Below, piece by piece: positions 9,165 through 18,379 of a DNA stretch of 64,000 nucleotides; positions within the stretch are counted from its first letter, which is position 1; each line of letters begins with the position of its first letter. Under the pieces are notes generated by a model. It was not told the origin of the DNA, did no database searches, and saw only the letters and a program-made list of their open reading frames with translations. Both the position numbers and the translations under genes were made by a program. Source of the DNA: Hyphomicrobiales bacterium (GTDB lineage Bacteria > Pseudomonadota > Alphaproteobacteria > Rhizobiales > Beijerinckiaceae); the NCBI GenBank assembly GCA_947454055.1, contig CANGIS010000006.1, forward strand, positions 22,255 through 86,254, read 5' to 3'.

Positions 9165-10805
9165 ATGGCAAACGCAGCAGCTGATCACGCTCACGGCCAC
9201 GATTCGCATAGCCACGATTCGCATGCCGACCATCCGACCGGATGGCGTCGGTGGGTCTTGTCGACCAACCACAAGGACATCGGCACGATGTACCTGATCT
9301 TCGCGATCGTTGCGGGATTGGTGGGCGGCTTCCTTTCGATCATGATGCGGCTTGAGCTCGCAGAGCCGGGCCTGCAATATTTCACGAACCCGCAGACCTA
9401 TAACGTGTTCGTCACGGGCCACGGTCTCATCATGGTGTTCTTCGTGGTCATGCCCGCCGTCATCGGTGGCTATGGCAACTGGTTCGTGCCGTTGATGATC
9501 GGTGCGCCGGACATGGCGTTCCCGCGCATGAACAATATCTCGTTCTGGCTCCTGCCCGCCTCGCTCTCGCTGCTCCTGATCTCGCTCTTCGTCGAAGGTG
9601 CACCGGGCTCGAACGGCTTTGGTGGTGGCTGGACGGTTTATCCGCCGCTATCTGTTGCCGGTCATCCCGGCCCTGCGCTTGATTTCGGTATTCTCTCGCT
9701 GCATCTGGCCGGCGCGTCCTCGATCCTTGGTGCGATCAACTTCATCACCACGATCTTGAACATGCGCGCTCCGGGCATGACGATGCACAAGATGCCGCTG
9801 TTCGCCTGGGCGCTTCTTGTCACCGCCTTCCTGCTGCTTCTGTCGCTTCCGGTTTTGGCCGGCGCGATTACGATGCTGCTGACCGACCGCAATTTCGGCA
9901 CCTCCTTCTTCGATCCGACCAATGGCGGTGACCCGATCCTCTACCAGCATCTCTTCTGGTTCTTCGGTCATCCGGAAGTGTACATCATGATTTTGCCGGG
10001 CTTCGGCATTGTCAGCCACATCATTTCGACCTTCTCCAAGAAGCCCATCTTCGGCTATCTCGGCATGGCCTACGCCATGGTCGCCATCGGTGCGGTCGGC
10101 TTCATCGTGTGGGCTCACCACATGTATACGGCCGGTCTGGCGCTCAACACGCAGCGTTATTTCGTGTTCGCCACGATGGTCATTGCGGTACCAACAGGCG
10201 TCAAGATCTTCTCGTGGATTGCCACCATGTGGGGCGGTTCGATCCGCTTCTCTGCAGCGATGCACTGGGCCGTCGGCTTCATCTTCCTGTTCACGGTGGG
10301 TGGTGTGACGGGCGTTGTTCTGTCGAACGCCGGTCTCGATCGCAACCTGCACAACACCTATTACGTCGTGGCCCATTTCCACTACGTGCTGTCGCTTGGT
10401 GCCGTGTTCTCGATCTTTGCGGCCTGGTATTACTGGTTCCCGAAGATGTATGGCCGCATCATTCCTGAATGGATCGGCAAGCTGCATTTCTGGGTGGCCT
10501 TTGTCGGCGCTAACGTGCTGTTCTTCCCGATGCACTTTACGGGTCTGGCCGGCATGCCACGCCACTATGTCGATTATCCGGAAGCTTTTGCCGGCTGGAA
10601 CAAGATCTCGTCCTTTGGCTCTTATATCTTCGCCTTTGGTCTGCTGATCTTCTTCTTCGGCATCTACAAGGCGTTCACGAGCCCCGTGCGTGCGGCCAAC
10701 AGCCCATGGGGCGAAGGCGCAACCACGCTCGAATGGAGCCTGACCTCGCCTCCTCCACACCACCAGTTCGAGATCCTGCCCCGCATTTCGGGCGACGATC
10801 ACTAA
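9165..10805 (+). CDS. coxA: Cytochrome c oxidase subunit I
   Basis: The 546-residue catalytic subunit (heme a, heme a3-CuB) of the aa3 proton-pumping oxidase, with twelve membrane segments. Visible are the haem ligand region [17 protein letters not shown], the CuB/Tyr crosslink region [17 protein letters not shown], and HHMYTAGL, then [12 protein letters not shown] with the paired His ligands. I chose ATG 9165 ([13 protein letters not shown]); a TTG 45 bp upstream is in frame but would add an unusual extension. The N terminus carries seven His in the first 23 residues, a metal-binding-like tail often seen in rhizobial CoxA. It follows coxB by 74 bp. Confidence 0.97.
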   Translation: MANAAADHAHGHDSHSHDSHADHPTGWRRWVLSTNHKDIGTMYLIFAIVAGLVGGFLSIMMRLELAEPGLQYFTNPQTYNVFVTGHGLIMVFFVVMPAVIGGYGNWFVPLMIGAPDMAFPRMNNISFWLLPASLSLLLISLFVEGAPGSNGFGGGWTVYPPLSVAGHPGPALDFGILSLHLAGASSILGAINFITTILNMRAPGMTMHKMPLFAWALLVTAFLLLLSLPVLAGAITMLLTDRNFGTSFFDPTNGGDPILYQHLFWFFGHPEVYIMILPGFGIVSHIISTFSKKPIFGYLGMAYAMVAIGAVGFIVWAHHMYTAGLALNTQRYFVFATMVIAVPTGVKIFSWIATMWGGSIRFSAAMHWAVGFIFLFTVGGVTGVVLSNAGLDRNLHNTYYVVAHFHYVLSLGAVFSIFAAWYYWFPKMYGRIIPEWIGKLHFWVAFVGANVLFFPMHFTGLAGMPRHYVDYPEAFAGWNKISSFGSYIFAFGLLIFFFGIYKAFTSPVRAANSPWGEGATTLEWSLTSPPPHHQFEILPRISGDDH

Positions 10806-10811
10806 GAACCC

Positions 10812-10845
10812 TCCTGCCCGGAACATGGTTTCGGGCAGGATTTTT
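10812..10845 (+). terminator. Rho-independent terminator after coxA
   Basis: A 9-bp perfect GC-rich stem (TCCTGCCCG / CGGGCAGGA) with an 11-nt loop is followed directly by TTTTT. It lies 6 bp past the coxA stop and upstream of ctaB, so coxBA and the ctaB-to-coxC group may be partly uncoupled transcriptionally. Confidence 0.8.
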
Positions 10846-10853
10846 ATCGCTTT

Positions 10854-10882
10854 ATGAACGACCGGTAGTCCCGGTCGTTCAT
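10854..10882. repeat. Perfect 12-bp inverted repeat upstream of ctaB
   Basis: ATGAACGACCGG and its exact complement are separated by TAGTC. There is no T run after it, so it is not a second intrinsic terminator. It lies 32 bp before the ctaB ATG and could be a protein-binding dyad, a leader hairpin or a processing signal. Confidence 0.6.
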
Positions 10883-10914
10883 CCGTTTGGATCCCCTCGG
10901 GAGCTCGGGCCACC

Positions 10915-11877
10915 ATGTCGCTCGCCACAGACAGCCTCATCAGCGATGGAAGCGTTGCAGACGCCACCCCTCCGCTTGTCTCGAAGGCAACGGCGAAGGA
11001 CTATTACGAGCTGTTAAAACCCCGCGTGATGCAGCTCGTCATCTTTACGGCGCTGGTGGGGATGATGACGGCGCATGAGCCGATCAACCCGGTTATCGGC
11101 TTTGCCAGTATTTTAGCGATTGCAATTGGCGCAGGCGCGTCGGGCTGCCTCAATATGTGGTACGACGCGACCATTGACAGCCTGATGGAGCGCACCGCCA
11201 AGCGTCCGATCCCGTCGGGTGCGGTAGCGCCGGGCGAGGCCCTGGCCTTCGGCATGACGCTTTCGGTTGGCTCGGTACTGTTTTTAGGGCTGATTTCCAA
11301 TTGGTATGCAGCCGCCTTTTTGGCCTTCACCATCTTCTTTTACGTCGTTGTCTATACGATGTGGCTCAAACACTGGACGGTGCAGAACATCGTGATCGGT
11401 GGAGCCGCGGGCGCCTTCCCGCCCATGATCGGCTATATGGCTGTTACCGGTTCGATGAACATCGAAACGCTGCTGCAATTCCTGATCATCTTCATCTGGA
11501 CGCCACCGCATTTTTGGGCGCTGGCTCTGGTCAAGAGCAAGGATTATGCGCGTGCCGGCGTGCCGATGCTGCCGGTGGTTGCAGGTGGCATCGAGACTCG
11601 TCGGCAGATCCTGCTTTACTCGCTCGTGCTGATGCCCGTCGGCATGTCGCCTTCGCTTTTCGGCTATGTCGGTCCCGTCTATCTGGTGATCTCGACGCTT
11701 TTTGGCGCGGTGATGATCGGGCTGGCCTATGATCTGTTCCGCAAACGCGAGGGAGAGCCCGCGCGCAAGGCTTCGTATCGCCTGTTCGGCGTGTCGATCC
11801 TCTATCTGTTTGTGCTGTTTGTTGCCCTGCTCGTCGAGGAGGTCGTCCCCGTGTTGGCCTGGAGGAATTTCGGATGA
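10915..11877 (+). CDS. ctaB: Protoheme IX farnesyltransferase (heme O synthase)
   Basis: A 320-residue polytopic UbiA-superfamily prenyltransferase that attaches farnesyl to heme b, the first step toward heme a for CoxA. The prenyl-diphosphate-binding motif is seen in [19 protein letters not shown] and a second acidic motif in [16 protein letters not shown]. Eight or so membrane segments are evident. Its stop overlaps the following coxF start (ATGA). Placement among oxidase assembly genes fits heme A supply to the aa3 enzyme. Confidence 0.95.
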   Translation: MSLATDSLISDGSVADATPPLVSKATAKDYYELLKPRVMQLVIFTALVGMMTAHEPINPVIGFASILAIAIGAGASGCLNMWYDATIDSLMERTAKRPIPSGAVAPGEALAFGMTLSVGSVLFLGLISNWYAAAFLAFTIFFYVVVYTMWLKHWTVQNIVIGGAAGAFPPMIGYMAVTGSMNIETLLQFLIIFIWTPPHFWALALVKSKDYARAGVPMLPVVAGGIETRRQILLYSLVLMPVGMSPSLFGYVGPVYLVISTLFGAVMIGLAYDLFRKREGEPARKASYRLFGVSILYLFVLFVALLVEEVVPVLAWRNFG

Positions 11878-12041
11878 AGGAAGAAGCCTATCCAACGGTC
11901 GCCAGACTGACGCCGGAAGAACTTGCCCGCCAGAAATCACGGTCCCGTGCCTTGGGTCTGGTGCTGGGTGCACTGGTCATTCTGTTTTTTGTGGTCACCA
12001 TCGCCAAGCTCGGCGGCAGCGTGTTCAACCGGGAACTCTGA
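11874..12041 (+). CDS. coxF: CoxF-like small membrane protein
   Basis: A 55-residue protein, [20 protein letters not shown] at the start, with one membrane segment (about residues 25-43, [22 protein letters not shown]) and a short C-terminal tail. GGAGGAA lies 7 nt before the ATG, and the start overlaps the ctaB stop by 4 bp. A small single-span protein at exactly this place between ctaB and ctaG is a regular feature of alphaproteobacterial cox operons, where it is named CoxF or annotated hypothetical. Its biochemical role is not established; an assembly role is inferred from position. Confidence 0.8.
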   Translation: MKEEAYPTVARLTPEELARQKSRSRALGLVLGALVILFFVVTIAKLGGSVFNREL

Positions 12042-12045
12042 GCCC

Positions 12046-12636
12046 ATGACAAAGGCCCTGCCCCCCACCACCAAGAACCGCGCCACGCTGATTGCGTGCA
12101 TGGCGGCGATTGTGCTGATGGTCGGGGCTGCCTATGCGGCATCGCCGCTCTATCGCCTGTTCTGCAAGGTAACGGGCTATGGCGGCACCACACAGGTTGC
12201 AAGCGCCGACTCGTCCGTGATTCTCGACCGCAAAGTGACGATCCGATTCGACTCCAATGTGTCGAACGGCCTCAACTGGAAATTCAAACCTGAGACGCCC
12301 ACCGTGTCAGTGCGAATCGGGGAGACAGCCACGGTCTTCTTTCATGTCGAGAACCGCGGTTTGACGGATTCGGCTGGGGTTGCGACCTATAATGTCCAGC
12401 CTGATCTTGCGGGCTCCTATTTCGACAAGCTGCAATGCTTCTGCTTCTCGGACCTCAAACTGAAGGCAGGCGAAAGCCTTGATGTTCCGGTCGTCTTCTA
12501 TGTCGATCCGGCCATCATGAAGGAACATGACCTCGAAAATCTGGCTGAGATTACGCTGTCTTACACTTTCTTCCCTGCCAAAGCCGCAAAAAGTCCGGTA
12601 GCGGAGTTGACAGGACAAACGAAACCGCAATTGTAA
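12046..12636 (+). CDS. ctaG: Cytochrome c oxidase assembly protein CtaG (Cox11 type)
   Basis: A 196-residue copper chaperone that delivers copper to the CuB site of CoxA. It has a short cytosolic N terminus, one membrane anchor (about residues 14-33), the conserved ASPLYRLFCKVTGYGGTTQ region and a periplasmic beta-barrel domain with the copper-binding pair in KLQCFCFSDLKL (C121 and C123). The frame is open far upstream, but the ATG at 12046, 4 bp after coxF, gives the family-typical N terminus. It is followed by coxC after 67 bp. Confidence 0.95.
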   Translation: MTKALPPTTKNRATLIACMAAIVLMVGAAYAASPLYRLFCKVTGYGGTTQVASADSSVILDRKVTIRFDSNVSNGLNWKFKPETPTVSVRIGETATVFFHVENRGLTDSAGVATYNVQPDLAGSYFDKLQCFCFSDLKLKAGESLDVPVVFYVDPAIMKEHDLENLAEITLSYTFFPAKAAKSPVAELTGQTKPQL

Positions 12637-12703
12637 CGCGCTGATAAGCGAGCCCTGCCCCAAGCACGCGGAGCCGGGCCGCCAAGACTGGAGACCGACG
12701 ACC

Positions 12704-13570
12704 ATGGCTGATGCACACGCCAAGAACCACGACTATCACATTGTCGACCCGAGCCCATGGCCGTTTGTCGGCTCGCTCAGCGCTTTCATCACCGCCGTTG
12801 GCGCGATCATGTGGATGAAAGCCATTGTCATCGGCGGCCTGAAGCCAGGCCCCGTTGTTTTCGCCCTCGGCTTTGTCGGCATCCTCTACACGATGCTCAG
12901 CTGGTGGTCGGATGTGATCAATGAAGCGCAGCTTCGTGGCAACCACACCCGTATCGTGCAGATGCACCATCGCTACGGCATGATCATGTTCATCGCCTCC
13001 GAAGTGATGTTCTTCGTCGCCTGGTTCTGGGCCTTCTTTGACTCGAGCATCTATGCGGGCGAAGCCAAATCCTTCCTCCGCTTTTCGTTTACCGGCGGTC
13101 ATTGGCCCCCGAATGGCGTCGAAGTGCTTGATCCATGGCACTTCCCGCTGATCAACACGCTTTTGCTGCTTACCTCGTCGACCACCGTCACCTGGGCGCA
13201 TCATGCCTTGTTGCACAATGACCGTGACGGCGTGAAACAGGCGCTTTGGCTCACCGTCATCCTCGCCGTCTGCTTCACCGGCGTGCAGGGCTACGAATAC
13301 ACTCACGCCGCTTTTGGTTTCGCCGGCAACATTTATGGCGCAACCTTCTTCATGGCTACCGGCTTCCATGGCTTCCACGTGATCGTCGGAACCATCTTCC
13401 TCGCCATCTGCCTGCTGCGCACCTATCAGGGTGACTTCACGCCAGAGCGGCATCTCGGCTTCGAGTTTGCTGCGTGGTACTGGCACTTTGTCGACGTGGT
13501 GTGGATGTTCCTCTATGTTTCGATCTATCTTTGGGGATCGCATTGGGGTGCAGCGGCGCTGCCGCACTGA
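12704..13570 (+). CDS. coxC: Cytochrome c oxidase subunit III
   Basis: A 288-residue, seven-span subunit III, which stabilises the proton-uptake side of aa3 oxidase. It starts MADAHAKNHDYHIVDPSPWP, as family members do. It has the EVMFFVAWFWAFFDSS segment, WAHHALLHND, and GFHGFHVIVGTIFLAICLLR, and ends in FVDVVWMFLYVSIYLWG. The gene closes the oxidase subunit group and is followed by a strong terminator, so the downstream DUF983-surf1 genes probably depend on readthrough or their own promoter. Confidence 0.96.
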   Translation: MADAHAKNHDYHIVDPSPWPFVGSLSAFITAVGAIMWMKAIVIGGLKPGPVVFALGFVGILYTMLSWWSDVINEAQLRGNHTRIVQMHHRYGMIMFIASEVMFFVAWFWAFFDSSIYAGEAKSFLRFSFTGGHWPPNGVEVLDPWHFPLINTLLLLTSSTTVTWAHHALLHNDRDGVKQALWLTVILAVCFTGVQGYEYTHAAFGFAGNIYGATFFMATGFHGFHVIVGTIFLAICLLRTYQGDFTPERHLGFEFAAWYWHFVDVVWMFLYVSIYLWGSHWGAAALPH

Positions 13571-13590
13571 TCCGCATTTTATGGTTTAAA

Positions 13591-13614
13591 AGGGCGGCTT
13601 CGGCCGCCCTTTTT
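13591..13614 (+). terminator. Rho-independent terminator after coxC
   Basis: An 8-bp stem AGGGCGGC / GCCGCCCT closes a stable TTCG tetraloop and runs into TTTT. This is a textbook intrinsic terminator 20 bp downstream of the coxC stop. Confidence 0.9.
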
Positions 13615-13635
13615 CATTTTTGGAGGAGTTTGACC

Positions 13636-14013
13636 ATGGCCGTTTCGCCCCCTACGCCTGCCGCGACAGCGCTTCTTGCTGGCGTGCGGGGACGCTGCCC
13701 GAATTGCGGCAAAGGCCATTTGTTTTCAGGCTTTCTGAAAGTTGCCCCACACTGCGATGCTTGCGGGCTGGATTACAGCTTCGCCGATTCGGGCGATGGT
13801 CCGACCATTTTCATCATGATGATTTCCGGTATTTTGGTTGTCGGATCCACCTTGCTCGTTGATGCCTATTATGAGCCGCCTCTGCTGCTGCTCGCCGCTA
13901 TCTTTTTACCCTTGATGGCGGTGGTCAGCATCGGCCTCATCCGCCCGTTCAAGGGCCTTCTGATCGCCTCGCAATTCCGCCATAAGGCCGAACAGGGCAG
14001 GCTGGAACTCTGA
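13636..14013 (+). CDS. DUF983 family small membrane protein
   Basis: A 125-residue protein beginning at ATG 13636 with GGAGG 9 nt upstream. It has two CxxC pairs (RCPNCGKGHLF and HCDACGLDYSF), likely a small zinc knuckle, followed by two membrane segments (FIMMISGILVVGSTLLVDAYY and LLLAAIFLPLMAVVSIGLI). DUF983 genes regularly sit between coxC and surf1 in alphaproteobacteria, which suggests a part in oxidase biogenesis, but no function is proven. It is two bases from surf1 and surely cotranscribed with it. Confidence 0.88.
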   Translation: MAVSPPTPAATALLAGVRGRCPNCGKGHLFSGFLKVAPHCDACGLDYSFADSGDGPTIFIMMISGILVVGSTLLVDAYYEPPLLLLAAIFLPLMAVVSIGLIRPFKGLLIASQFRHKAEQGRLEL

Positions 14014-14015
14014 TC

Positions 14016-14774
14016 ATGGCTTCTGCGACCCGTGCCCTGCTCCTGCCTGCTCTCCTGACCGGTCTGGCTCTGGCCATCCTGATCGGGCTTGGCGCCTGGC
14101 AATTGGTGCGGCTGGATGAAAAAGACCGGCTGGTCACGCAGATCGAAGCCTCGCTAACGGCCTCCCCCGTGCCGCTACCCGTTGCCGACACTTGGGCCAC
14201 CTTGCAAGCGCAGGATTATGACTACCGCCGCGTGACGCTCACCGGCACTTTCCAGCACGATCAGGAAGCGCTCGTTTTCGGCTTTGTCGATATCGGCCAG
14301 CGCGGCGACACCAGCGAAGGGTTTTTCGCGCTTACCCCAATGAAACTGGCCGATGGTTCAACCGTCATCGTCAATCGCGGGTTTGTTCCGCAAGCCTTTC
14401 GCGACCAATCTACCCGCCGGCAGGGCCTTCCCGAAGGGATGGTTACACTGACCGGCATTCTACGCGCGCCGGAAAAGCGCGGCTTTTTCACGCCGCAGGA
14501 CAATATAGAGGGCAACCTCTTTTTCGGAATGGATCCAGCCCCGATCGCCCGCGCGCGGCATCTGGAACGGGTGGCTCCTTTCGTCGTTGATGCCGATAAG
14601 GCCTCGACTTCCGGTATCTGGCCCGAAGGGGGCCATACGATTGTGGTATTGGTGAACAACCATTTGCAATACGCTCTGACATGGTTTGCGCTTGCCTTTG
14701 TCCTTGCGGGTGTGTTTTTCGTGTTTGCCAAGGACCGTCTCGAAAGAGACAATCGCACTTCCGCTTTGCATTGA
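14016..14774 (+). CDS. surf1: SURF1 family cytochrome oxidase biogenesis protein
   Basis: A 252-residue membrane protein (Shy1/Surf1 family) that helps insert heme a into CoxA. It has an N-terminal span (LLLPALLTGLALAILIGLGAWQL), a periplasmic loop domain with GTFQHDQEALVFGF and VIVNRGFVPQAFRDQ, and a C-terminal span (LQYALTWFALAFVLAGVFFVF). The two-span topology and WQL/NRGFVP motifs are diagnostic. It directly follows DUF983 and is followed by thrC after 34 bp. Confidence 0.93.
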   Translation: MASATRALLLPALLTGLALAILIGLGAWQLVRLDEKDRLVTQIEASLTASPVPLPVADTWATLQAQDYDYRRVTLTGTFQHDQEALVFGFVDIGQRGDTSEGFFALTPMKLADGSTVIVNRGFVPQAFRDQSTRRQGLPEGMVTLTGILRAPEKRGFFTPQDNIEGNLFFGMDPAPIARARHLERVAPFVVDADKASTSGIWPEGGHTIVVLVNNHLQYALTWFALAFVLAGVFFVFAKDRLERDNRTSALH

Positions 14775-14808
14775 ACATCAGGATCACCCGACCGTGACCA
14801 CATCCCGC

Positions 14809-16218
14809 ATGCACCACGTCTCCACCCGCGGCCAAGCGCCGGAGCTCGGCTTCTCCGACGCGCTCCTCGCAGGCCTTGCACGCGATGGCGGACTGTATTG
14901 GCCAACCAGCATCCCCAAGCTGTCGCCCGCCGAGATTGCGGGCCTTGCGCGCCTCTCTTATGCGGAAGTAGCCGATACCATCATCGGTCGCTTTGCCGAC
15001 GATATTGATCCGAAGGCGCTGAGCGCCATGGTGCACGAGGCCTATGCCACGTTCCGGCATGATGCGGTGGCTCCGCTGGTGCAACTCGACGACAATCTCT
15101 TCGTGCTCGAACTCTTCCACGGCCCTACGCTCGCCTTCAAAGATGTGGCCATGCAGCTTTTGGGACGATTGATGGACCATGTGCTCGAACAACGTGGCCA
15201 GCGCGCGACCATTGTGGGCGCCACTTCGGGCGATACGGGCGGGGCAGCGATTGACGCGTTCAAGGGCTTGAAGCGCGTCGATATGGTCATTTTATTCCCG
15301 CATGGGCGCGTCAGCGAGGTGCAAAGGCGGCAGATGACGACCGTCAACGCCGACAATGTCCATACGGTAGCGGTCGATGGCACGTTTGATGACTGTCAGG
15401 CACTGGTCAAAGCGATGTTCAACCATCACAGCTTCCGCGATCAATTGGGCCTTTCCGGCGTCAACTCGATCAACTGGGCGCGGATTGTCGCCCAGATCGT
15501 TTATTATTTCACCGCTGCCGTTTCCTTGGGCGCCCCCCACCGCGAGGTCTCCTTCTCGGTGCCGACCGGCAATTTCGGTGATATTCTGGCGGGCTGGGTC
15601 GCCAAGCAGATGGGCCTGCCCATCAAGCTTTTGACCATTGCGACGAACGACAACGACATTTTGGCCCGCGCGCTCGCTACCGGCCGATACGAGATGACGG
15701 GCGTGAAAGCCACCACCTCCCCGTCCATGGACATCCAGATCTCGTCGAATTTCGAGCGGATGCTCTATGAAGCGCATGGTCGTGATCCGGCTGCCATCCG
15801 CTCGATGATGGCGCAACTCAGCCAGTCGCATGCCTTCACCATCGCACCCGACGCGCTCGCTTCCCTGCGCCAAGATTTTTCAGGCGTCGCCGTGCGCGAG
15901 GCCGATGTTGACGCCGCGATGAAAGACGTCTGGACCCAGTCCGGCTATCTGCTCGACCCCCACACCGCCATTGGAATCGTGGCAGGACGCGAGGAGCTTG
16001 AAAAAGCGAAAGAAACACCGATGGTTGTGCTGGGCACCGCCCATCCGGCGAAATTCCCCGATGCGGTCGAACACGCCACGGGTATCCGCCCTGCCCTTCC
16101 TGCGCATCTGGCCGATCTGCTCGAGCGCACGGAGCACGTGACGCGACTGCCGAACGATCAGAAGATCATCGAAGACTTCATCAAAGCGCATGCGCGCGCG
16201 GGTCAGGGAGCGGCTTGA
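14809..16218 (+). CDS. thrC: Threonine synthase
   Basis: A PLP-dependent lyase converting O-phosphohomoserine to threonine. The 469-residue form from ATG 14809 begins MHHVSTRGQAPELGFSDALL, matching how the family starts. A GTG at 14794 is in frame with AGGA 10 nt upstream and could add five residues, so the start is uncertain. The PLP lysine lies in LFHGPTLAFKDVAMQLLG and the phosphate-binding loop in GATSGDTGGAAIDAF. thrB lies about 22 kb away in this window. The M16 peptidase gene starts on the next base after the stop. Confidence 0.94.
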   Translation: MHHVSTRGQAPELGFSDALLAGLARDGGLYWPTSIPKLSPAEIAGLARLSYAEVADTIIGRFADDIDPKALSAMVHEAYATFRHDAVAPLVQLDDNLFVLELFHGPTLAFKDVAMQLLGRLMDHVLEQRGQRATIVGATSGDTGGAAIDAFKGLKRVDMVILFPHGRVSEVQRRQMTTVNADNVHTVAVDGTFDDCQALVKAMFNHHSFRDQLGLSGVNSINWARIVAQIVYYFTAAVSLGAPHREVSFSVPTGNFGDILAGWVAKQMGLPIKLLTIATNDNDILARALATGRYEMTGVKATTSPSMDIQISSNFERMLYEAHGRDPAAIRSMMAQLSQSHAFTIAPDALASLRQDFSGVAVREADVDAAMKDVWTQSGYLLDPHTAIGIVAGREELEKAKETPMVVLGTAHPAKFPDAVEHATGIRPALPAHLADLLERTEHVTRLPNDQKIIEDFIKAHARAGQGAA

Positions 16219-17514
16219 GTGAACGAGATTGATCGCGCCGAGGCCGTCCGCGTCACGACCTTGCCGAATGGCTTAAGGGTGGTGAGCGAAGCCATGCCGG
16301 GGCTGGCCACCGCCGCCTTGGGTATCTGGAGCGGGGCAGGATCGCGGCACGAACACGCCGAGGAGCAGGGTCTGGCTCATCTCCTTGAACATATGGCGTT
16401 CAAAGGCACCGCCCGTCGCAGCGCCCGACAAATCGCCGAAGAGATCGAGGCGGTCGGCGGCGAGGTCAATGCCGAGACCAATACCGAATATACCGCCTAT
16501 TATTCCCGCGTATTGGGACAAGATACCGGCCTTGCGCTCGATATTTTGGCCGATATCCTGACCGAACCCACCTTCGACGCGACGGAATTGAAGCGCGAGA
16601 AGGGTGTTATTCTTCAGGAAATCGGCTCTTATGAGGACACGCCCGACGAGGTCGTGTTCGATATGTTCATGGAAACCGCCTATGCGGGCGCTCCCATCGG
16701 ACGGCGCATTCTGGGTACGCCGAAGACGGTCAAAGCTCAAAACAGCGCCTCCATGCGGAATTTTATGGATCGCACCTATCGCACCCCTTCGATGGTGGTC
16801 TCCGCCGCCGGTGCGGTACATCATGAACAGATCGTCGAGGATGTGACACGCCGCTTTGACGGTTTTGGCCGTGAAAGCGCACCCGCGGCCGAGCCCGCAA
16901 CCTATCGCGGCGGCGATCAGCGCCGGATGCGCAAACTCGAGCAATCCCATGTCGTGTTCGGCTTCAAGGGACTGTCTTGGCGCGATCCCGACCATTACGC
17001 CATGCATGTGTTTTCCAATCTGCTGGGCGGCGGCATGTCCTCGCGGCTCTTCCAGGAAGTGCGCGAAAAGCGCGGGCTTTGCTACGAGGTCTATTCATTT
17101 TTCTCGCCCTTCTCCGATTCGGGCGTGTTTGCGATTTATGGCGGCACCGGCGACGCCCAATTGGCGGATTTTACGCCGGTGGCGCTTGATACGCTGGTGG
17201 AAGCAGCCGCCTCGCCCAATGAAGGCGAAGTCGCACGGGCCAAGGCGCAAATGAAAATGTCACTGCTCACCGCGCTTGAATCCCCCGGCCGTCGCGCCGA
17301 GCAGATGGCGCGACATATGATGGCCTATGGCCGTGTCATACCGCGGATCGAGATTATCCAGGCGATTGATGCCATCACGGTCGACGATGTCCGCCGCGTG
17401 GGACAGGGACTGTTGACCGCATCGCCGACCGTTTCGGCCATCGGCCCGATCAAGAAACTGATGCCGTTTGACGCGATTGCCGCTCGCCTTGGCGCGCCGC
17501 AGGCACCGCTTTAA
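16219..17514 (+). CDS. M16 family zinc peptidase (mitochondrial processing peptidase-like)
   Basis: A 431-residue M16B metallopeptidase. The inverted zinc motif HxxEH is present as HLLEH (H54, H58), with the distal Glu in the EIEAVGGEVNAETNTEYTAYY region. Later the conserved SSRLFQEVREKRGLCYEVYS block binds substrate. It starts with GTG abutting the thrC stop and is preceded by CAGGGAG. Alphaproteobacterial members are related to the mitochondrial processing peptidase beta subunit; their own substrates are largely unknown. The thrC-M16-GNAT order suggests one transcript. Confidence 0.92.
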   Translation: MNEIDRAEAVRVTTLPNGLRVVSEAMPGLATAALGIWSGAGSRHEHAEEQGLAHLLEHMAFKGTARRSARQIAEEIEAVGGEVNAETNTEYTAYYSRVLGQDTGLALDILADILTEPTFDATELKREKGVILQEIGSYEDTPDEVVFDMFMETAYAGAPIGRRILGTPKTVKAQNSASMRNFMDRTYRTPSMVVSAAGAVHHEQIVEDVTRRFDGFGRESAPAAEPATYRGGDQRRMRKLEQSHVVFGFKGLSWRDPDHYAMHVFSNLLGGGMSSRLFQEVREKRGLCYEVYSFFSPFSDSGVFAIYGGTGDAQLADFTPVALDTLVEAAASPNEGEVARAKAQMKMSLLTALESPGRRAEQMARHMMAYGRVIPRIEIIQAIDAITVDDVRRVGQGLLTASPTVSAIGPIKKLMPFDAIAARLGAPQAPL

Positions 17515-17529
17515 TCGGGGAGATTCCCG

Positions 17530-18108
17530 ATGGGATTGTTTGGCCGTCTGACAAAGCCGCCGGAGCGCTACACCGAACGTGCTGACGGCTTGATGATCCG
17601 TCCGCCCACGATGGATGATTTTCCGGCATGGTCGGTGGTTCGGACCGAAAGCCGCCGCTTTCTTACCCCATGGGAGCCAAGCTGGCCGGCCGATGACCTG
17701 ACACGCAACGCCTATAGGCGGCGTTATTTTAATGAGGCCGATCCCGATTTTCTGCATCCCTATTTTATTTTCAACGACGCCTCGGGCCAGTTGGTCGGTG
17801 GTATCACCTTCGGCCATGTCCGGAGGGGCGTCGCGCAAAGCACCATGATGGGCTACTGGATGAACCAGAGCTTTGCAGGCCGAGGCATCATGACCCGCGC
17901 GGTGCCGTTGGCGCTGCGGCAAGCGTTCGGCCCTTTAGGCTTTCGCCGGATTGAAGCAGGCTGCTTGCCGCGCAACGTGCCCTCCATCAAGGTGCTGGAA
18001 CATAACGGCTTCATCCGCGAGGGCTTCGCGCGCCAGTATCTCTGCATTGCCGGTGTTTGGGAGGATCATTTCCTCTATGCCCGCCTGAAATCGGACCCGG
18101 CACCGTAA
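17530..18108 (+). CDS. GNAT family N-acetyltransferase (RimJ/RimL-like)
   Basis: A 192-residue GCN5-related acetyltransferase. It has the start of the fold at LMIRPPTMDDFPAW, the acetyl-CoA loop region in YWMNQSFAGRGIMTRAVPLA, then GFRRIEAGCLPRNVPSIKVLEHNGF and a C terminus WEDHFLYARLK. This pattern (N-P-S-x-K-V-L-E-x-N-G-F) marks the RimJ/RimL branch that acetylates N termini of ribosomal proteins or small amines. It follows the M16 peptidase by 15 bp. The substrate cannot be read from sequence. Confidence 0.87.
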   Translation: MGLFGRLTKPPERYTERADGLMIRPPTMDDFPAWSVVRTESRRFLTPWEPSWPADDLTRNAYRRRYFNEADPDFLHPYFIFNDASGQLVGGITFGHVRRGVAQSTMMGYWMNQSFAGRGIMTRAVPLALRQAFGPLGFRRIEAGCLPRNVPSIKVLEHNGFIREGFARQYLCIAGVWEDHFLYARLKSDPAP

Positions 18109-18117
18109 ATTTTATGC

Positions 18118-18237
18118 CGTCATTGCGAACGAGAGCGAAGCAACCCAGATGATGGTTGCCGAACCGGCACAAAGGTAGCCGCTGCACTCCACCCACCAAC
18201 GCCAGCTGGATGGTTTCGCTCGTGCTTCGCAAGGACG
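18118..18237. repeat. Modular inverted-repeat element, copy 1 (short form)
   Basis: A 120-bp element with ends CGTCATTGCGAAC...GAAGCAACCCAG and GGTTTCGCTCGTGCTTCGCAAGGACG. The left end matches the family well and the right end is the most decayed of the set. It fills most of the 271-bp gap between the GNAT gene and the GGDEF-EAL gene; the remainder shows only the downstream gene's ribosome site. Confidence 0.75.
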
Positions 18238-18379
18238 AAAGGGCGAGGTTCGAGCCTCTTTTGCCTCATCGCCTCATCTCAAACGGACGCGGTAAAAACC
18301 GCCTGATCCCGCAACCCATCATTTTACCTCGCCGCTTGACGTGCTATGAGAGGCTCTCAAGTTCAGGGAAGTACCAGCA

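Noticed and set aside
9648..10967. Long minus-strand frame antisense to coxA
   Set aside because: Composition is Arg/His/Glu-rich shadow sequence; coxA is certain on the plus strand.
13474..13635. Upstream extension of the DUF983 frame through the coxC end and terminator
   Set aside because: It would cross a terminator; the ATG at 13636 has a clear GGAGG site.
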